Below, one piece after another: positions 22,641 through 34,500 of a stretch of DNA of 64,000 nucleotides. The notes below the pieces were generated by a model. It did not search any database and had not been told where the DNA came from. It was given only the letters and a program-made list of their open reading frames with translations. Position numbers and translations under genes: made by a program. The first letter of the stretch is position 1. Each line of letters opens with the position of its first letter. The DNA comes from Ctena decussata (lineage: Eukaryota > Mollusca > Bivalvia > Lucinida > Lucinidae), in the NCBI GenBank assembly GCA_963989385.1, contig OZ022509.1:74546667-74610666 (forward strand), in the 5' to 3' direction.

Positions 22641-23371
22641 CATTGACCTTCAGGTTTGGCTGTGACAATTCTTGAACCGCATATAATATTTTAGCCTTGA
22701 AAAATTATGGCAATACCCTATGCATTCAAATCAGACAGACATGTTGGTCGCCGATCAAAATGCAATTAGTGTTGTTTCCTCCTTCATTCCGTCATGCACT
22801 CCATTCCAGTCTGATACCGTATATGCGGTATTTTTGCGGATTCAAAGTTTCGCGGTTAAGGGTCGAAAACAAGAACATAAATGTTCGCGATTTTTAATTT
22901 TCGTGGTTAGCAAAATGCGCGAAAAGATAAACTACTTTTTTTTCTTGAGTCAGTTCGTATATTACCCTGCGGCAATTTTTTTATTAAGTTATGTCAAGGC
23001 CACAGAGAAAAAAATATGGAGAGTCTATCTCTGTCAAATAAACCTTTTGCTTTTTTCGTAGCTTTCTTACAAGAGGTACTGCTAGCTCAGCCTTGTCTCT
23101 TGTTGTTTCGTTTTCGCCAACCTGGCAAAAGGTTTCTTTTAAGGAGACTGACCTTTTAACAATGTTTTTAGGTTAACTAGTACCCCTGTTATGACTTTTA
23201 CATGAATCGCAACTTAGAAATAATCTTATCAAACTCAACCTTGTGATTGTCTTCGCGATTTGTAAATATATTTGCCTGTGATGACTGTACATATTTGATG
23301 AAAGCTGAGATAAAAACTACAATAATGTGCATAATATTTTTGACATTTTTATTTTATTTTTATTTATTTAT
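22641..23371. other. No gene; trace of a TTCGCGG-type MITE
   Basis: 22810-22930 has the CCGTATATGCGGTATTTT and aatgttcgcgatttttaatt words common in mariner-related MITEs, but no clean end pair. The rest is AT-rich. Confidence 0.4.
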
Positions 23372-24480
23372 TTTTTAACTCGTCTGAATGAAGTTCATGA
23401 AGAGCTCTTGCACTACCCCCGGCGTCGGCGTTGGCGGTGGCGGCGTTGGCGGCGTCGGCGTTAGCAAAATGTTAAAGTTTTACATTAAAGTTTTTAAGAT
23501 CTCATAGTTTCTAAACCCTTTGATCGATTTGAATTATATATTTGGTACGATAATAGATATTGGTCCTAAATTTTATTCAGCGCCATCTCCTCCCCCACCC
23601 CTCCCTCCCCCCAAACATGACCTATAAGTGAAGGTCACGGACTTAAAAATTTTATGTTAAAGTTTTACGTTAAAGTTTTCAAGATGTCATATTTTTCTTA
23701 ACCCTTGGATGAATTTGAATTATATTTGGTAATGGTGATAGATATTGGTCTGAAATTTGATTCTGCTGCATCTCCATCCCAAGGTCATGGACTTAGACAA
23801 TCCACATTTCAAGTTATAGTTTTATGTTTAAGTTTTTAAGATCTCAGAGTTTCTAAAACCTTTAATCGATTTGAATTATATTTGGTATGATGATAGGTAT
23901 TGGCCGTAAATTTTGTTCAACCACATCCCCACCCATGCATATGACCTATAGGTCAAGGTCACAGACTTAGCAATTTTATGTTAGAGTTTTATGTTTAAGT
24001 CTCCTTAAGATTTCATGGTTTCTAAACCATTTGATCTTTTTGAATTATATTTGGTTTGATAGTAGACTGTATTAGTTAGATATTTTGTCAACCGCATCCC
24101 CACCCCTGGATATGACCTACAGGTCAGGTCATGGACTTAGCAATTGTATGTTAAAGTTGTACAATAAAGTTTTTTTTAAGATCTCATAGTTTCTAAACGC
24201 TTTGGTCGATTTGATTTATATTTGTTTTTATAGTAGATATTGGTTAGACATTTTATTCAAACGCATCCCCAGTTCCCTACCCCTGGACATGACCTATAGA
24301 TCAAGGTCACGGACATAGAGAAATTTTGTCAAAGTCTTTGAAATCGCATAGCTTCTAAACCCTTGGATGGAATGAAGTTATATTTGTATGGATAGAATTA
24401 AATTATATTTCAGTCATCATTACTTATAGAGATAATTGAAAAAAATGATACATGGTAAGGTATGGGGTGGAATTACCCCA
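23372..24480. mobile_element. GAAGTTCA...GAAGAGCT element with GGCGTC run and repeated internal blocks
   Basis: Begins actcgtctgaatgaagttca then tgaagagctcttgcactacc and a CGGCGTCGGCGTTGGCGGTG run. It continues as six imperfect blocks of about 180 bp (gatctcatagtttctaaacc, TTGAATTATATTTGGTA, GACCTATAGGTCAAGGTCAC, GGACTTAG). This is the family seen at 32187-32704/37060-37676, 38385-38515 and 45543-45690. No closing AGCTCGCC end is found, so the copy looks 3'-incomplete. Confidence 0.75.
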
Positions 24481-24621
24481 CCCATTTTGGCACTGCGCTC
24501 CACTCAAAATACACTTTCGATGAGATCAATATTTCAATATATGAATGCCAACACTTACAAGTAGAGATTGGTGGGGTTTGGTGAAAATCCATTTGTAACC
24601 AGAAAATGGCCCTTATGGAGA

Positions 24622-24641
24622 CCCCCCCCCCCCCCCCCCCC
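24622..24641 (+). repeat. C(20) homopolymer
   Basis: Twenty consecutive C; see also 37438, 40571 (G) and 44327. Confidence 0.97.
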
Positions 24642-25289
24642 ACCATTTTAAATAAATCTTTCTTGTTGTGATTCCGGCCATCCGCACACGCACTCCATTT
24701 CATACTCTTTTAGAGGCGTTTGGAGTACCTGGCAGATACAGATATACTCCACCTGCACCCCAACTCCAAAATTATCCGTATATTTCCGTGATCTTCCGTA
24801 ACGAGGTACTGGGTTTTACCTAAGCTTCTGATTGGCTGTCCATATCAAAGCGGAAATTTCGAAGTTGTTGACATTTGTCACAAAGCGCAGAGAAGAAAAT
24901 ATTTTTGAAAAAAACTCATTAGATACCGAAAAAAGGAAAAGTAATGACCGAGGTTTCCTGACAATCATCCAATCCACTAATATCTCCTTCAAAAACAACA
25001 GATGATCTAACATTTTTTTAGAAATAAACCTTCATTTTTTTCTCATTCACTCAGCCAAAATTTTCCCTCCCATTCCCAATCCAGCCAGTCACGAAATAAA
25101 TGCATATCGTGCAATTTTTACATCTACCTCTTGGTTCCAGAATCATCGATGACTATATTCTTTTAAACTAAGAACATCAAGAAAATAAAAGTGACTCCCT
25201 TACTGTAGTTGTTACTGATGGATTGATAAATGATGCAATGACTGAAATCAGTACCTAACACATTCAAGGTTATATAGAAGGTTGTGCGG
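24642..25289. other. No feature recognised
   Basis: Mixed-composition sequence without coding or repeat signals that I can name. Confidence 0.4.
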
Positions 25290-25295
25290 CGTGCG

Positions 25296-25762
25296 CAGTG
25301 TTAGAAATAAGCACTTGCCCGACATGGGTTAAACTACCTGGGGGCAAGCTGATAGTCTTGGAAGGTTGCCCCCTGGACAACCTGAAATTTTGGGAGATAA
25401 AATTCTAGAAAATAAATTTGCTTCATGTCTTTTCTGAAGTTTTGCATGAGAAGCTTGAAACCCACCAATGTAGTGTTTTGAAGGAGACCTAGTCAAAGCA
25501 GCGCTGTGAAACTGATTAGGCAACTGTGATCCAAACTGTTGGTCAGTTATCTGTAAAGTTCATGAATTCATGCTTAGTGTCTTAGAAAGGGTGAGCATTT
25601 TTAGACTATGTTTACTTATGTGACTTCGGAAGAAAATGATATGTAAACGGTTTATAATTTCAATGACATACAGGGGGGCAAGTTGAAATCTTGGTGGCAA
25701 GTTGAAATTCATTTCAGGTTGCCCCCGGGCAAGTTGCTGTCTGGGCCTTATTTCTAACACTG
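25296..25762. mobile_element. 467-bp CAG...CTG element with 6-bp duplication (hAT-like)
   Basis: Ends CAGTGTTAGAAATAAG and CTTATTTCTAACACTG are perfect inverted repeats. CGTGCG flanks directly on both sides (25290-25295 and 25763-25768). Subterminal ggggcaagctgatagtcttg and CAAGTTGAAATCTTGG pieces recur. Non-coding. Confidence 0.8.
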
Positions 25763-25919
25763 CGTGCGGGGCTAAGTTTATGCACCAGTTACTCTGGCTA
25801 CTCTCAAAGGGCCAGGGAATAGCATGGATTTCTGTCTCGGTAGATATACTGCTAGGATAAAATCCCTGTTTAAAGCATGACTCTCATAATCCCAATTATT
25901 TTGACAGCTAATCAAGAGC

Positions 25920-26372
25920 ATGACACTGCGGTACTCGGACAAAACGGACCACGGTTAGGACAAAACGGACCACGTTTCAGGACAAAATGGACCACATTTC
26001 AGGACCAGACGGATCACGCTAGCAGACAAACCAGACCATTAATTGGTGCCAATTAAAAGATTAAGGAGTATATAATTACCGAAGACAATGTTAAATGGTC
26101 AAAATTATTTGACTACTGTTAATGATCTCAACTGTCTTTGGTTGTCGCAACTATCAAACTAATTTAATTAATTAATTTAATGGTAAGATTTTTATCTTTT
26201 AAGCATGCAAATGTCTTTATTAGTGTTGCAACTAAAATAAAACATGCTTTCTCAAGGTTAATGGAAGGTCTGAACGTGGTCTGTTTTGAACTTTTAAACG
26301 TGGTCCGTTTTGTCCTGAACGTGGTCCATTTTGTCCCAAGCTTGGATCGTTATGTCCCTAATTCGACACTGC
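25920..26372. mobile_element. Foldback element with GGACAAAACGGACCACG repeats
   Basis: The left arm has four tandem pieces of AGGACAAAACGGACCACGTT type (25935-26030). The right arm has the reverse complement (ACGTGGTCCGTTTTGTCC, 26273-26350). Outer ends gacactgcggtactcggaca and the mirrored TGTCCCTAATTCGACACTGC are imperfect. AT-rich loop. Non-coding. Confidence 0.75.
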
Positions 26373-26463
26373 AGGGACAATACTGAAGAAAAGACACAAT
26401 TGATAAGTTGCGCTGCCCAGTCCTTAGGTAGCCAAGGTTGAAAATGGTGTGTTATGTTAGGGC

Positions 26464-26935
26464 CCGACTAAAGACAGAAAAGGACTTTTGCCACCGAAAA
26501 GAACTTTCGGGCACTGAAAAGGACTTTTTAAATGCCATTTTAGGCTATAAGAAACGTTCGAAAAAATAAATAGGGTAAAATATTTATTTATAAACATATT
26601 TTCTAGTATATTAAGTGAAAAATGTCCATTTCGGTGTCCGAAATTCGGCATTTGCAATGTTCTTTTCAGTACATGCCACCGGTTTGGTTTGGTTTGGTTT
26701 GGCACCTCTTCACTGACCAGAAGTTGAGTCCTTTTCGGTTGTGTAATATTTTTGTGAAATATCAGGATAAAGGTACCACAAATCACAAAATTCTTATACA
26801 GGCTAATGAGTATCATGATGGCATTAAAATTTCTAAAACATGTTTTATATGGCATTTAACGACAAATAAAGTCCTTTTCGGTGCCCGAAAGTTGTTTTTG
26901 ATTGAGAAAGTCCTTTTCTGTCTTTAGTAGAACCG
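26464..26935. mobile_element. 472-bp TIR element with 8-bp duplication (hAT-like)
   Basis: GTTAGGGC is directly repeated at 26456-26463 and 26936-26943. The arms actaaagacagaaaaggact and AGTCCTTTTCTGTCTTTAGT are perfect mirrors, and inner pieces ACCGAAAAG and CTTTTCGGTG recur. An 8-bp duplication fits the hAT superfamily. The interior is AT-rich and non-coding. Confidence 0.8.
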
Positions 26936-26969
26936 GTTAGGGCATACACTGGTCATCATGGTGGCTTGG

Positions 26970-27515
26970 TATTGAATGGGTCGTTTAAGTCCTTTCCCAT
27001 TCAGACCCTGGTCGTTTCAGTCCTATTTTCTTTCAGTCCAGTCGTTTTGGCCTGATTTCAGGGTAGGGTCATTTCGACCCAATTTGAGTTATTTCGGTGG
27101 GTCGTTTAGGCCCAGTTTTAATAGACAGAGTTTCCAGACTTAAGTCTGATGACAGTTTATCATGTTTATATCGATTGATTCCAATCAGAAATTGCTTTAC
27201 ATAGGTCTATCTGACATCTCAGTATTGAAGTATAGAACATGCAGACAGGCAAGACACAGCTATCATCCTGCAGACTGTTTGTTCATTTGTTTTTGCTTCT
27301 ATTTTATATCTTACCTGTTTTCAAAAAATAAATAAATCAAGCCAAAATGAGTCACCCCTAATTTTGTACCAAAATGACCCACCTTTGAACTATGGCAAAA
27401 ACGACCCAACCAAACTAAGCCAAAATGACTTATCCGTGAAACTAGGCAAACATGACGCAGGCTGAAACATCCTGATCAAAAGGGAGTAGGACTGAAACAA
27501 CCCGGATTCATGATC
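26970..27515. mobile_element. Foldback element with GGGTCGTTT / AAACGACCC arms
   Basis: The left arm (26975-27120) repeats GGTCGTTTCAGTCC-type words. The right arm (27335-27510) repeats the mirrored CCAAAATGACCCACC / AACGACCCAACC type and ends GAAACAACCCGGATTCAT. Non-coding. Confidence 0.7.
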
Positions 27516-28049
27516 ATCTGATATTATGTCAAAAGAATCAGACCTACCTGAATACAATTACATAAGCATTCTTCATGACTATTTGCACAAGTTTGTTGTC
27601 CATTTCCTGCCCTGGAATATACGCAGTAAACTATAATTTTCCTGAAATTCGAGATTTACCTAATGGCTATAAAATGGGACTTGTTCTTTCCATAAAGCAC
27701 CCACATGTAATTCTGTTGTATGTAATTTGTCTCTTAGATAGGTTTTTCTCTTCCAAAACAATCCCCACAATCTAAATCCGTGTTACCAGAACATTTAGAT
27801 GGATCTAGATCTTTGGGATTCAATTGTTTTGAGAGGGAAAAATCTTTTATTAAAATTTCTAGTTGGTGAGGAATCAATTTCCCAGTAATTCCTGTGAGTT
27901 ACCAGTATTTCTTGCCATCCTGGGAAATACAAGTATTTCCCACCTTTTTGCCAACCTTGGTGTAAGACCACTGAAATTTTTACATAAAGCCATGGGTTCT
28001 GTCTTGTAGGATAATAACATTTGTGGGCCAAATTGTGGCAATGAAACAT
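27516..28049. other. No feature recognised
   Basis: No gene or repeat signal that I can support; an upstream non-coding exon or promoter of FBXO5 could lie here or further left. Confidence 0.35.
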
Positions 28050-28285
28050 TGAGCCGCGACAAGAGAAAACCAACAAAGTGGTTGTGCACCCAGCGTAGAC
28101 TCAGATCAGCCTGGACATCCACCCAGTCTGATCAGAGTCTTCGCGGTCTGCATGGAGGTAGCTTAGACCCTCAGCTACCCTTTAAGCGCAAAGCAAAGAC
28201 TCTGATCAGACTGGGCGGATGGCCAGGCTGATCCGAGTCTGCGCTGGGCGCAAATCACTTTGTTGGTTTTCTCGTGTCGCGGCTC
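28050..28285. mobile_element. MITE-like hairpin, GAGCCGCGACACGAG family
   Basis: tgagccgcgacaagagaaaa mirrored by TTTTCTCGTGTCGCGGCTC. Arms carry CTCAGATCAGCCTGGACATC and GATGGCCAGGCTGATCCGAG. It lies about 290 bp upstream of the first FBXO5 coding exon. Confidence 0.85.
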
Positions 28286-28572
28286 GTATTACACTTATTG
28301 TGAAAAGTCTAAAAATTGTGACTCCAAAAATAATTACCGTAATTGTCCTAAAAGTGGAACAAGATGGTTTTACAATGCAATAATCTGTCCAAATTCCAAA
28401 AGATACAGATTGAAGGACAGTGAAGATCCAGTTTAGACTGCTCCTTTTGGACAGTCTCTGCTGGGTCTGCACTATTTTGGCAAACCTATCTGTCCAACTT
28501 GTTAGAACTTTGCAGCTTGGTCTAGGATAATAGAATTTGTGGCACTGTTTACTATCTTTTCAGAAACACAAA

Positions 28573-31500
28573 ATGGACTGGGAGCCAAGTGGTCACACTA
28601 CAAACAGATTAATGGTACCAAAGCATGAAAAGATTAGATCACTGAGTACCAGTACCCCAATTGTTTCCGTCCAAGGCAGTGGAAAACTGGTTAGATCTCA
28701 TTCAATCAGTCTGTGTTCTTCAAATGACAGTGGTCTTGGAGATTCAATAACTAATGTATCGGGCTCTGAATCTTTTAGTATACCAACTTTTAATCTGTAT
28801 GTGTCAAGCAGCTCAGAAATCAGTGAAGGAGCTCAAGGTTCTGTTTGTCAAACACCGCAGACTTCCACCTGCGACACAACATTATGTGGAAGGCATCTTG
28901 AGTTTAGTTTTAGCCCCGTTTTAAAGCATAAAAATTTCATTTCAAATAGAAGTTTTGACTCAGACTTGAGTTTTGGATCCGACAGTGCAATTCATGATGA
29001 GACTATTTCAGATGAAAGTGTGCAATACTCCTCCAAGTTGAATTTAGACAGTCTTAATGACTGTACTACCTCAGATGACTCTGTGCCATTTGTGCCAAAA
29101 TTGAATTTAGACACCGACATTGACTCTCCAGTGCTAAATCTACAAAATCCTGGCTTAGACATTGAGCTATGCTCAAGGTCTGAAACTGCATGTGCAAGCA
29201 TGAGCAAAGGTCAGTTATCAGCTGAGTTTGAGGCAGTGTTACAGCAGTTTATGCCGGAGGAGAGAGACAGGTTGATAGGGCCGAAGATGGGACGAGACCA
29301 TGTTGATATTCTCACAGAACTTCAGGCTAGAGGCATGGACAGAATATTATCAGTCATCCTACAATATCTGGATGCCACAGACCTGTGCAGGTAAGTGACC
29401 AGTGACATGCAAAAGGGCTAGTGAAGCCATATCTCCTCTGAACAGATGTGCAGGCTGGTCTGAGTCTTTCCTGTTCACATATATGTGAACAGGAAAAGCT
29501 CAGACCAGCCTGTTACATTTGTGCAAGTCTGATAGAGCTTTTTCTGGTCAAATATGTATGGACCTAGTGGAGTCATAGGTACAAAACAAGCTGTACACTA
29601 GACTCACTGTAGACAGTTTTTGCAGTTTTCAGACTTATAAGTTATGCAACCTTTTCATGATGCAGCTAAGATAATTAGTTTACATGTGACCAGAGTGCCA
29701 GATGTGCAGTTTTCTTGGGAAAATCTTTTACTTTGAAGTCATATGCTAACATCTCTGACCCTCAACAGAAATACATGTATGTCAGTGATGCATAACCTTT
29801 GGCTTTGGTTTCTGCATATTTTCTTTGAAAGGAGCTAAAACTTCCAGCTGTAGATTACAAACAGTAGATCCTGATCAAGCTGCTCGGGAGCACAGCAAAC
29901 ATTAGATTTTCCATGGATGGCCTCATAACTGTCTCAGACAATTCTATTGAAGAGCTCTATCAGAAATTACCATTTAACCCTTTAAACACCAAAAATATGT
30001 CTGCAAAATTTTAACAAATGCCTTGTCCAAAATGTTCTGTATTCAGAATTCAAAAACTAGAGGGCAAACAGAGTTAGTAGATCTGATCTAGTTGAATCAA
30101 GATTTACTGTTTTTAAATTCTGCTGTTTTCGGCCGGGCCGCCTAGCGATAGGGCACCTGACTCACTCAGAGGTTTTGGGTTAGAAACCTGGTCTGGCCAC
30201 ATACTTGCGTTTCTCCTTCCGCTGATTCAAGAAGGGCACTTGTCAGTTACTGGCAAAAGTATGTGCACTTAGTACTGGTTAACCGCTTAGGAGGTCTAAG
30301 CCTGCCCAGGAATAGTGTGGTTAGGTTAACTGACCGTCCCGACATGAACATTATAGCTGTTTACCGTGGACGTTAAACAACAAATCAATCAATCAATATG
30401 CTATTTTCGTCTCAGGCACTTAAAGTGTTAACAGGATTGTCCTCAAAGTCACACAGGAGCCCTGGTAGCTCAGTATGTAAAGCATCAATTTGGCCTACTG
30501 CACACAGCCTTTCACTATCATCCTCCCATTATCCTGATATGACTGAAGTACTGTTTAAAAGGACATAAAATCAAAATCACTAGTCATCATCATCCTTCAG
30601 TCACAAATCCATAACTCTAGGTTAAAATCTTACCATGTATTTTGCAGCATGCATACAGTTTCTGAAAGCTGGCAAAGAATCCTTGAAAGTGACATACAGG
30701 CCGTCAGAAGGAGGAAAGAGTATTTGAAAAGGAAAAGAAAGCCTAAACCAGAGTTCCATGGGAAGGTAAGATCGGACAGTTTCATATGAGCCGGGACAAG
30801 TGAAAAAGGTTGCTTAAGAATATGCAAACAGCAAAGGCTCTGACTACATCTATGCAGTCTGATGTTCACACACATCAGGAATGGATGCTAAGGAGCCTAC
30901 AAACACAAAGTGAAGCCTGTAGCAAGACTTGTTTGAGTCAAGATTGCTTGCAAATATGTAAAGCCTTATTTTCTATTGATATAGCTCCTATCATGTATGC
31001 TAAAACAGATTTTCATATTTCTGTAGATGAAAACGATTAATAAAAGTTAAAACCTAGACTAGTTTCGGCGTGTAGACAATGTTCACAGTGCCTTGAGAAA
31101 AAAAAAGAGCTTAAGAATTTAAGGGAAAACAATGTAGTAGCTGTAAAAAAAGTACATGCATTGCAATTTCCACCAACAGTGGTATCTCTAAGATTTCATG
31201 TTAGACTGACTGCATTTAGTAACTTTCATATTAGACTGACTTTGCATTTAGTAACTTGCACAAATAGTTCCTTTCTTGGCTTCTCACTTAGAGCACTAGA
31301 TAAGAGGGGTATTTGGTGATAATTGAGGGATAATTTTCTTTATTTCTCATTGAAACCATATGTTGTGACCCCTCATCTGAACCGTCTCGTCGAGGCATTT
31401 CAGATGAGGGGTCACAACATATGTTTTTATCCAGAATCAACAAAAATTATCCCTAATTATCACCAAATACTCCCTCTTATCTAGGGCTCTGTCACTATTC

Positions 31501-34500
31501 TCATCTGACCAGAAACAGTCATGGTAACAGCACCAAAACAAGTAGCTGTTTTATTGGCTGCTTGCTTCCACTAAACACATCACTGATCCATATCCCTACT
31601 GCACTCAGAACGGCCAAAACTCTGTGGAGTTTTGGCTGTTCTGACTGCAATAGGAATATATTAGCTGCTCTGACACTGACTTTCGTTTTCAAACAGGAAA
31701 ACTTGAGGAAGAAATCTCCTAGCCCACAATCTCGCAATGTGACAGGAGCTGGTGTTCTGCAGGCCCTGGGAAATCTACAGCTAGAGAACCCTTCCTCACA
31801 AGTGACCCCTGAGAGACATAAAACAAGGCTAGACCTGTTTGTGGAGGTGAGTTCAAAACTTTATCCCATAATTTAGGTTTATTTGAAAAAAAAATAACCC
31901 TATATTTTAGGATTTCACAAGTAACCCCAGGTAGCATTTGTGGAGCAACTTGAAAAAAGAGGGTCTTACAGGAGTGCTTTTCTCCAACGAGTTTAATAAA
32001 TTCAATAATACAGGAGCACAAATGCAAGATTCTATTTATCATTTGACACTAAAATCGCATTTTATTAGCAAATTTTGCACTAAAACGTCACTATTTCGCC
32101 ATTAGAAAACATGACGTTTTTATGGACGTCAGCGCATAACGTTACAACGTTATTTGCATATTTAATCCACTAGTTGATTATCATTTTTAGCTCGCCTGAA
32201 CGAAAGTTCAGGAAGAGCTATTATTGTCACCCTGGCGTCGGCGTCAGCGTCCGCGTCCGGATTGGATGTTTTGGTTAAAGTTTTTTAAAGACCTTTATCT
32301 CCTTAACCCATGGATGGATTCTTTTTATACTTGCACTGTAGTTAGATATTGGTCCAAAGTTTAACAGGGTACCATTCCCACCCCACTCAGTGACCTTGAT
32401 GTCAAGGTCATGGACTTAGAAAATTGGGAGTTTTTTTGGACTGGATGTTTTGGTTAAAGTTTTCTAAAGCCCAATATCTCTTAACCCATGGATGGATTCC
32501 TTTGATACTTGCACTGTAGTTAGATATTAGTCCAAAGTTTTCCGAAGTACTACCCCCACCCTCCTCAGTGACCTTGATGTCAAGGTCATGGACTTAGAAA
32601 ATTGTCTTTTTATTGATAGGATGTTTTGGTTAAAGTTTTTTTAAAGACACATATCTCCTGAACCCATAGATGAATTCTTTTTATATTTGCACTGTAGTTA
32701 TATACATAGCAAAAAAAGTTAGGGATATTTTTATTCTTGAGTGAAATGTATAACAGGTATTAATCCAATCTATTATATTATGGTGTAATAATAAAGTTTA
32801 TTCAATAACAATAAAATTTTGTAGAACTGAAATCAGTTCACTCTCTTGTACAGAAAAAAAACATGCACAATACAACAGTAGGGTTGACAGTGCTCCAGAT
32901 AATTTTTTTTTCAATCAGTACCGTACTGGTCAAAATTTTCTTGGATCAGTATCCACGATTCTGCTTCAGTATTTGCACTGAACCGACAGATGTAACATGA
33001 AAACACATTTAATTTTAGCAGTATTTCAGTGGTACTCCCTGGCTTGACTTTGCCCTGTAAAATACTACTTCTGCTTTCACTGTGTGGAAATATACTCTTT
33101 CTTAAACCAAAAAACGCCAAAATCAAAATCTGATTTATTACAGAAGGAAGTGAACAGGTCATTAAGCAAATTGTAATAGCCGGTGTGCCCAAACATGATC
33201 AAGAATGAGTGCGCTTGGTACCTGTCTCAGCAGATACTTCAAGATGTTCCAAACATGTTCTATGCCTCATGTGTTTGCGTTACAAATGTCAATTTTTCCA
33301 GTGCTAATATAAGCACGAACTGGGTTCAAGCGAATCACATTTGGATTTGGACTGCAATTTTCTACCTACCACAATGTTTTTAACCTTTTCTACATGCAGT
33401 CATAACCGCACCTGAGATAACAGCATTTATTATCTCATAGACGCATCTACGATTTTCGGTTGATTTGTCAGTAGGCCTAAAAACCGCAGGATAGAGGCCT
33501 GCTTGTCCTGTTGAGAGCTCGAAGCCATGCTTTCCTACTTTCAGTTTGAAGCGACTGGTTTACAGTCCATCTATTTTCCACACATTAGAAAGACTAATTC
33601 AGAAGGAAATATTTAGAATCAGTCAGCTTCTCGGTGAGTGCGACGCATAATGAAGCTCAGTCTACTTGATGATATTATAATGCAAACGTCTATGGGAACT
33701 TGTCCAGGTGGTACGGATTACCGGAAAAAATGATCCGTAACGGCTTAAAAGTGTCCGTACTGGGTACCGATAAAATTTCCAATAGCTCCGTATCGGCCAA
33801 AAATGATCCGTAATATACGGTGATACGGACTCTATCTGGAGCACTGGGTTGAGTGAAAAATGTAACAAATACACAATGCTCAATTTTCACCGGTGAGCTT
33901 TGCTCATCACCTGAATTTGAGCGCTAAACCTTTCAAAGTGAACAAATTTCTGGTTAACAAATCTATTGCTTTACTATTGACAACATCTGTTCTACTAGCG
34001 TTAAAATGCCATAACGTCGCCATCTGTCAAACGACGCGCACTTACGTGCTATTGGAGTGCTCGAAGCTGGCATGGGGCAAGTCGAAGTTGCTAGACGTTT
34101 GGGTGTTTCACAGAGTGTGATCAGCCCCCTACAAACTCGGTTGGCACAAACGAACAGCACGTTAGATCGACGTCGAAGTGGGCGCCCGAGGTCTACGTCG
34201 CAAGCCAAGGATCGGTTCATGCGTACGTCAGTCTTGAGATCACGATCAGTAAGCGCCGAACAACTGCGCGAACGTCTCTCAAGAACTGGAACAAGAGTGT
34301 CTGTTCAAACCGTGCGGAATCGACTTCACAACGCTGGACTTAGAGCTCGGCGACCTTCCCAGAGACATAGACAAGCCAGGCTAGCATGGACAAGGCAGCA
34401 TCGTCGATGCACTAACCAATAATAGGCGACTGTACTCTTAACCGACGAGTCACGGTTTCTGCTGGATATGCTTGACAGACGACGTCGCGCTTGGCGTCGC

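Noticed and set aside
22139..22675. 178-codon open frame of 17-residue repeats
   Set aside because: Produced by a 51-bp tandem repeat whose length is a multiple of three; no splice signals or unique sequence support a gene.
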